Positions 5,933 to 7,056 of a stretch of DNA of 7,056 nucleotides are shown here, one piece after another. Within the stretch, counting starts at the first letter, position 1, and each line of letters begins with the position of its first letter. A model generated the notes under the pieces. That model saw only the letters and a list, made by a program, of their open reading frames with translations, did no database searches and was not told the origin of the DNA. The position numbers and the translations under genes are program-made. Source of the DNA: Chloroflexota bacterium (GTDB taxonomy: Bacteria > Chloroflexota > Limnocylindria > Limnocylindrales > CSP1-4); assembly GCA_021789355.1 (NCBI GenBank), contig JAJYJR010000304.1:1-7056 (forward strand), given 5' to 3'.

Positions 5933-5977
5933 TACCTGCGGGGCCCTCCGATAGAGCCCTCGGCCCGCCCGCAGGTA
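5933..5977. repeat. 10-bp perfect inverted repeat enclosing a CGATAGAGCCC copy
   Basis: TACCTGCGGG (5933-5942) and CCCGCAGGTA (5968-5977) are exact reverse complements separated by 25 bases. The loop contains the second CGATAGAGCCC element at 5949-5959. The arms could form an RNA stem-loop or a two-site DNA operator. Confidence 0.5.
5949..5959 (+). repeat. CGATAGAGCCC element, copy 2
   Basis: Exact second copy of the 11-bp element at 5247-5257, lying in the loop of the 5933-5977 inverted repeat and 206 bases before the TPR gene start. Confidence 0.4.
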
Positions 5978-6018
5978 TACCGGGGGGCCCGGCCCTCACT
6001 CCGCCACACGAGTCGGAC

Positions 6019-6037
6019 CTCTACCGGATCTCTATCG
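6019..6037. repeat. Paired CTCTAYCG motifs one helical turn apart
   Basis: CTCTACCG (6019-6026) and CTCTATCG (6030-6037) are direct repeats offset by 11 bp. The second is the reverse complement of the CGATAGAG core seen at 5247 and 5949. This spacing suits tandem binding on one face of the DNA. No regulator is identified. Confidence 0.35.
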
Positions 6038-6052
6038 CCCGACGGATGGGAT

Positions 6053-6099
6053 CGGAGGCCGGAGAGCCCGAACATCGTCAACGGGGTGTCGGGCCTCCG
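6053..6099. repeat. 8-bp inverted repeat in the TPR gene leader
   Basis: CGGAGGCC (6053-6060) and GGCCTCCG (6092-6099) are exact reverse complements. An alternative inner stem GCCCGA (6066-6071) / TCGGGC (6089-6094) shares two bases with the outer one. It could form an mRNA leader structure, or be chance in G+C-rich sequence. Confidence 0.35.
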
Positions 6100-6165
6100 C
6101 GCCTGTGTCTTCGCCCTTCCGATGGCGCGGGGGCCCCGGCCCCTCTGAGGGACCGTGGTGGAGCG

Positions 6166-7056
6166 ATGACGCGCGCGATCAGGACGCCGGGTGAACGGGG
6201 CAGCCGCCGGCTCGTGGCCGGCATGGTGGCGGTCCTCGTCATCGGGGTGCCTCTGCTCGCAGTCCTGTACTTCTTCGACCAGTACCGCGACCCCGGACCC
6301 AGCATGGTCCAGCGAGGGATCGTGGCCGCCGAGGAGGCGGTCCGCGCCGCGCCGAACGCCATCGGAGCTCGGATCGCACTCGCGACGGCATACCTGGAGG
6401 CGAAGCGCTACCGGGATGCAATGGCGCAGTACGACGAGGTGCTCCGGGCGCAGGCCACCAATCGAATCGCCCTGCTGGGCCGGGCCCAGGCATACCAGGC
6501 GCTCGGCGACCTCGACGCGGCCACCGCGGACTACCAGACGCTCGTGAAGGTGGCCACCGGGACCGAGATGGAGCGCATCGACCCGCAGCTCGAGAGTGCG
6601 TACTACAACCTCGGCGCGATCGAGCTGGCGCGCGACGCGCCGAGTCGCGCCGCCGACCAGCTCGAGAAGGCGATCACGATCAACCCGGCCGACGCGGACG
6701 CGCTGAACCTGTTCGCGACCGCCCGGCTCCGGCTCGGTGACGCGGCGGGCGCGATCGATCCGCTTCGCCGCGTGGTCGCCATGGTGCCCCTCGGGTGGTG
6801 CGAGCCGTATGCGCAGCTCGCGCAGGCCTACGCCGGTCAAGGCGACGGCCAGGGCGAGCGGTACGCGAACGCGATGAACGCATTCTGCGAGAGGCGTCCC
6901 GCGGAGGCGAAGACCACCCTCGAGGCGCTCACGACCGGTCCGCACGCCACCGATGCCCTGCTCGGGCTCGGGCTCATCGCCGAGGATGCCGGCGACGGCA
7001 AGGCGGCCGCGGCGTACTACGCGCGCGTCCTGGACGCGAATCCCACGGACTTCAAC
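6166..7056 (+). CDS. Membrane-anchored tetratricopeptide repeat protein (partial, C-terminus outside window)
   Basis: An open frame of 297 codons from ATG 6166 with no stop before the window ends. A basic start (MTRAIRTPGERGSRR) precedes one membrane helix at about 17-37, so the rest is probably outside the cytoplasmic membrane. From about residue 50 onward there are roughly six TPR-like helix pairs, for example 67-100, 101-134, 145-178 (SAYYNLGAIEL then AADQLEKAITINPADA), 179-212, 213-245 and 262-297 (ALLGLGLIAE then AAAYYARVLDANP). TPR proteins are protein-binding scaffolds. One-helix TPR proteins occur in cytochrome c maturation (NrfG, CcmI-like) and in outer-surface assembly, and the multiheme cytochrome nearby makes the first attractive but unproven. 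The ribosome site is weak or very close: GGAG ends 2 bases before ATG, while GAGGGA at 6147-6152 is 13 bases away. A slightly different start is therefore possible. Confidence 0.85.
   Translation, partial: MTRAIRTPGERGSRRLVAGMVAVLVIGVPLLAVLYFFDQYRDPGPSMVQRGIVAAEEAVRAAPNAIGARIALATAYLEAKRYRDAMAQYDEVLRAQATNRIALLGRAQAYQALGDLDAATADYQTLVKVATGTEMERIDPQLESAYYNLGAIELARDAPSRAADQLEKAITINPADADALNLFATARLRLGDAAGAIDPLRRVVAMVPLGWCEPYAQLAQAYAGQGDGQGERYANAMNAFCERRPAEAKTTLEALTTGPHATDALLGLGLIAEDAGDGKAAAAYYARVLDANPTDFN

Larger units (their letters stand above)
5788..6165. other. 378-bp gene-free interval rich in inverted repeats
   Basis: No convincing coding frame lies here. An 85-codon frame (5891-6148) has no ribosome site and an Arg/Pro-rich composition typical of shadows in such DNA. 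The interval contains the composite hairpin 5806-5846, a direct repeat GGCCCGGCCGC at 5850-5860 and 5865-5875, a 10-bp inverted repeat at 5933-5977, paired motifs at 6019-6037, an 8-bp inverted repeat at 6053-6099, and the palindrome CCCTCTGAGGG at 6141-6151. It presumably carries the terminator of the upstream gene and the promoter and leader of the TPR gene. I could not identify -35/-10 boxes. Confidence 0.55.

Noticed and set aside
4221..5999. 592-codon minus-strand frame across the regulator and pseudo-receiver
   Set aside because: No domains and low-complexity composition; it crosses two intergenic regions and lies opposite a fully conserved response regulator.
5891..6148. 85-codon plus-strand frame in the gap before the TPR gene
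   Set aside because: No ribosome binding site, Arg/Pro/Ser-rich product, and it overlaps several inverted repeats.
5932..6945. 337-codon minus-strand frame opposite the TPR gene
   Set aside because: The plus-strand TPR pattern with a membrane anchor explains the sequence; the antisense product has no motif.

Overview
The window is very G+C rich throughout, uses GTG starts with strong Shine-Dalgarno sites, and packs its genes tightly (ATGA start/stop overlaps). Together with the gene content this suggests a high-GC bacterium with quinone-linked respiration, such as Chloroflexota or Actinomycetota. The sequence alone does not fix the phylum.

Layout. (1) Positions 1-2353, minus strand: a respiratory operon read right to left. 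It encodes a 103-aa three-helix membrane protein, a membrane-anchored hexaheme c-type cytochrome, a Tat-exported ferredoxin subunit with four [4Fe-4S] clusters, and the start of an NrfD/PsrC-type quinone-interacting membrane subunit that runs off the left edge. The last three are joined by 4-base ATGA overlaps. (2) Positions 2354-2620: a divergent intergenic region holding a 15-bp palindrome and two hairpins, one of which covers the ribosome binding site of the next gene. (3) Positions 2621-5177, plus strand: a NarX/DevS-like histidine kinase (two membrane helices, two GAF-like domains, HisKA_3, HATPase) overlapping by 11 bp a NarL/FixJ-type response regulator. (4) Positions 5374-5787: a 137-aa degenerate receiver-like protein that has lost the acidic pocket and has Glu at the phosphoacceptor position. 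(5) Positions 5788-6165: a 378-bp gap with no convincing gene but several inverted repeats. (6) Positions 6166-7056: a membrane-anchored TPR protein, open at the right edge.

How it may work together (inference): the cytochrome, FeS and NrfD subunits form an electron-transfer module between the quinone pool and a periplasmic or extracytoplasmic partner, like the NrfBCD and QrcACD subunits. The divergent two-component system is a natural candidate regulator of that operon. The pseudo-receiver could modulate the signalling pathway, and the TPR protein could serve in assembly, for example cytochrome c maturation. No catalytic subunit is visible, so the terminal substrate cannot be named.
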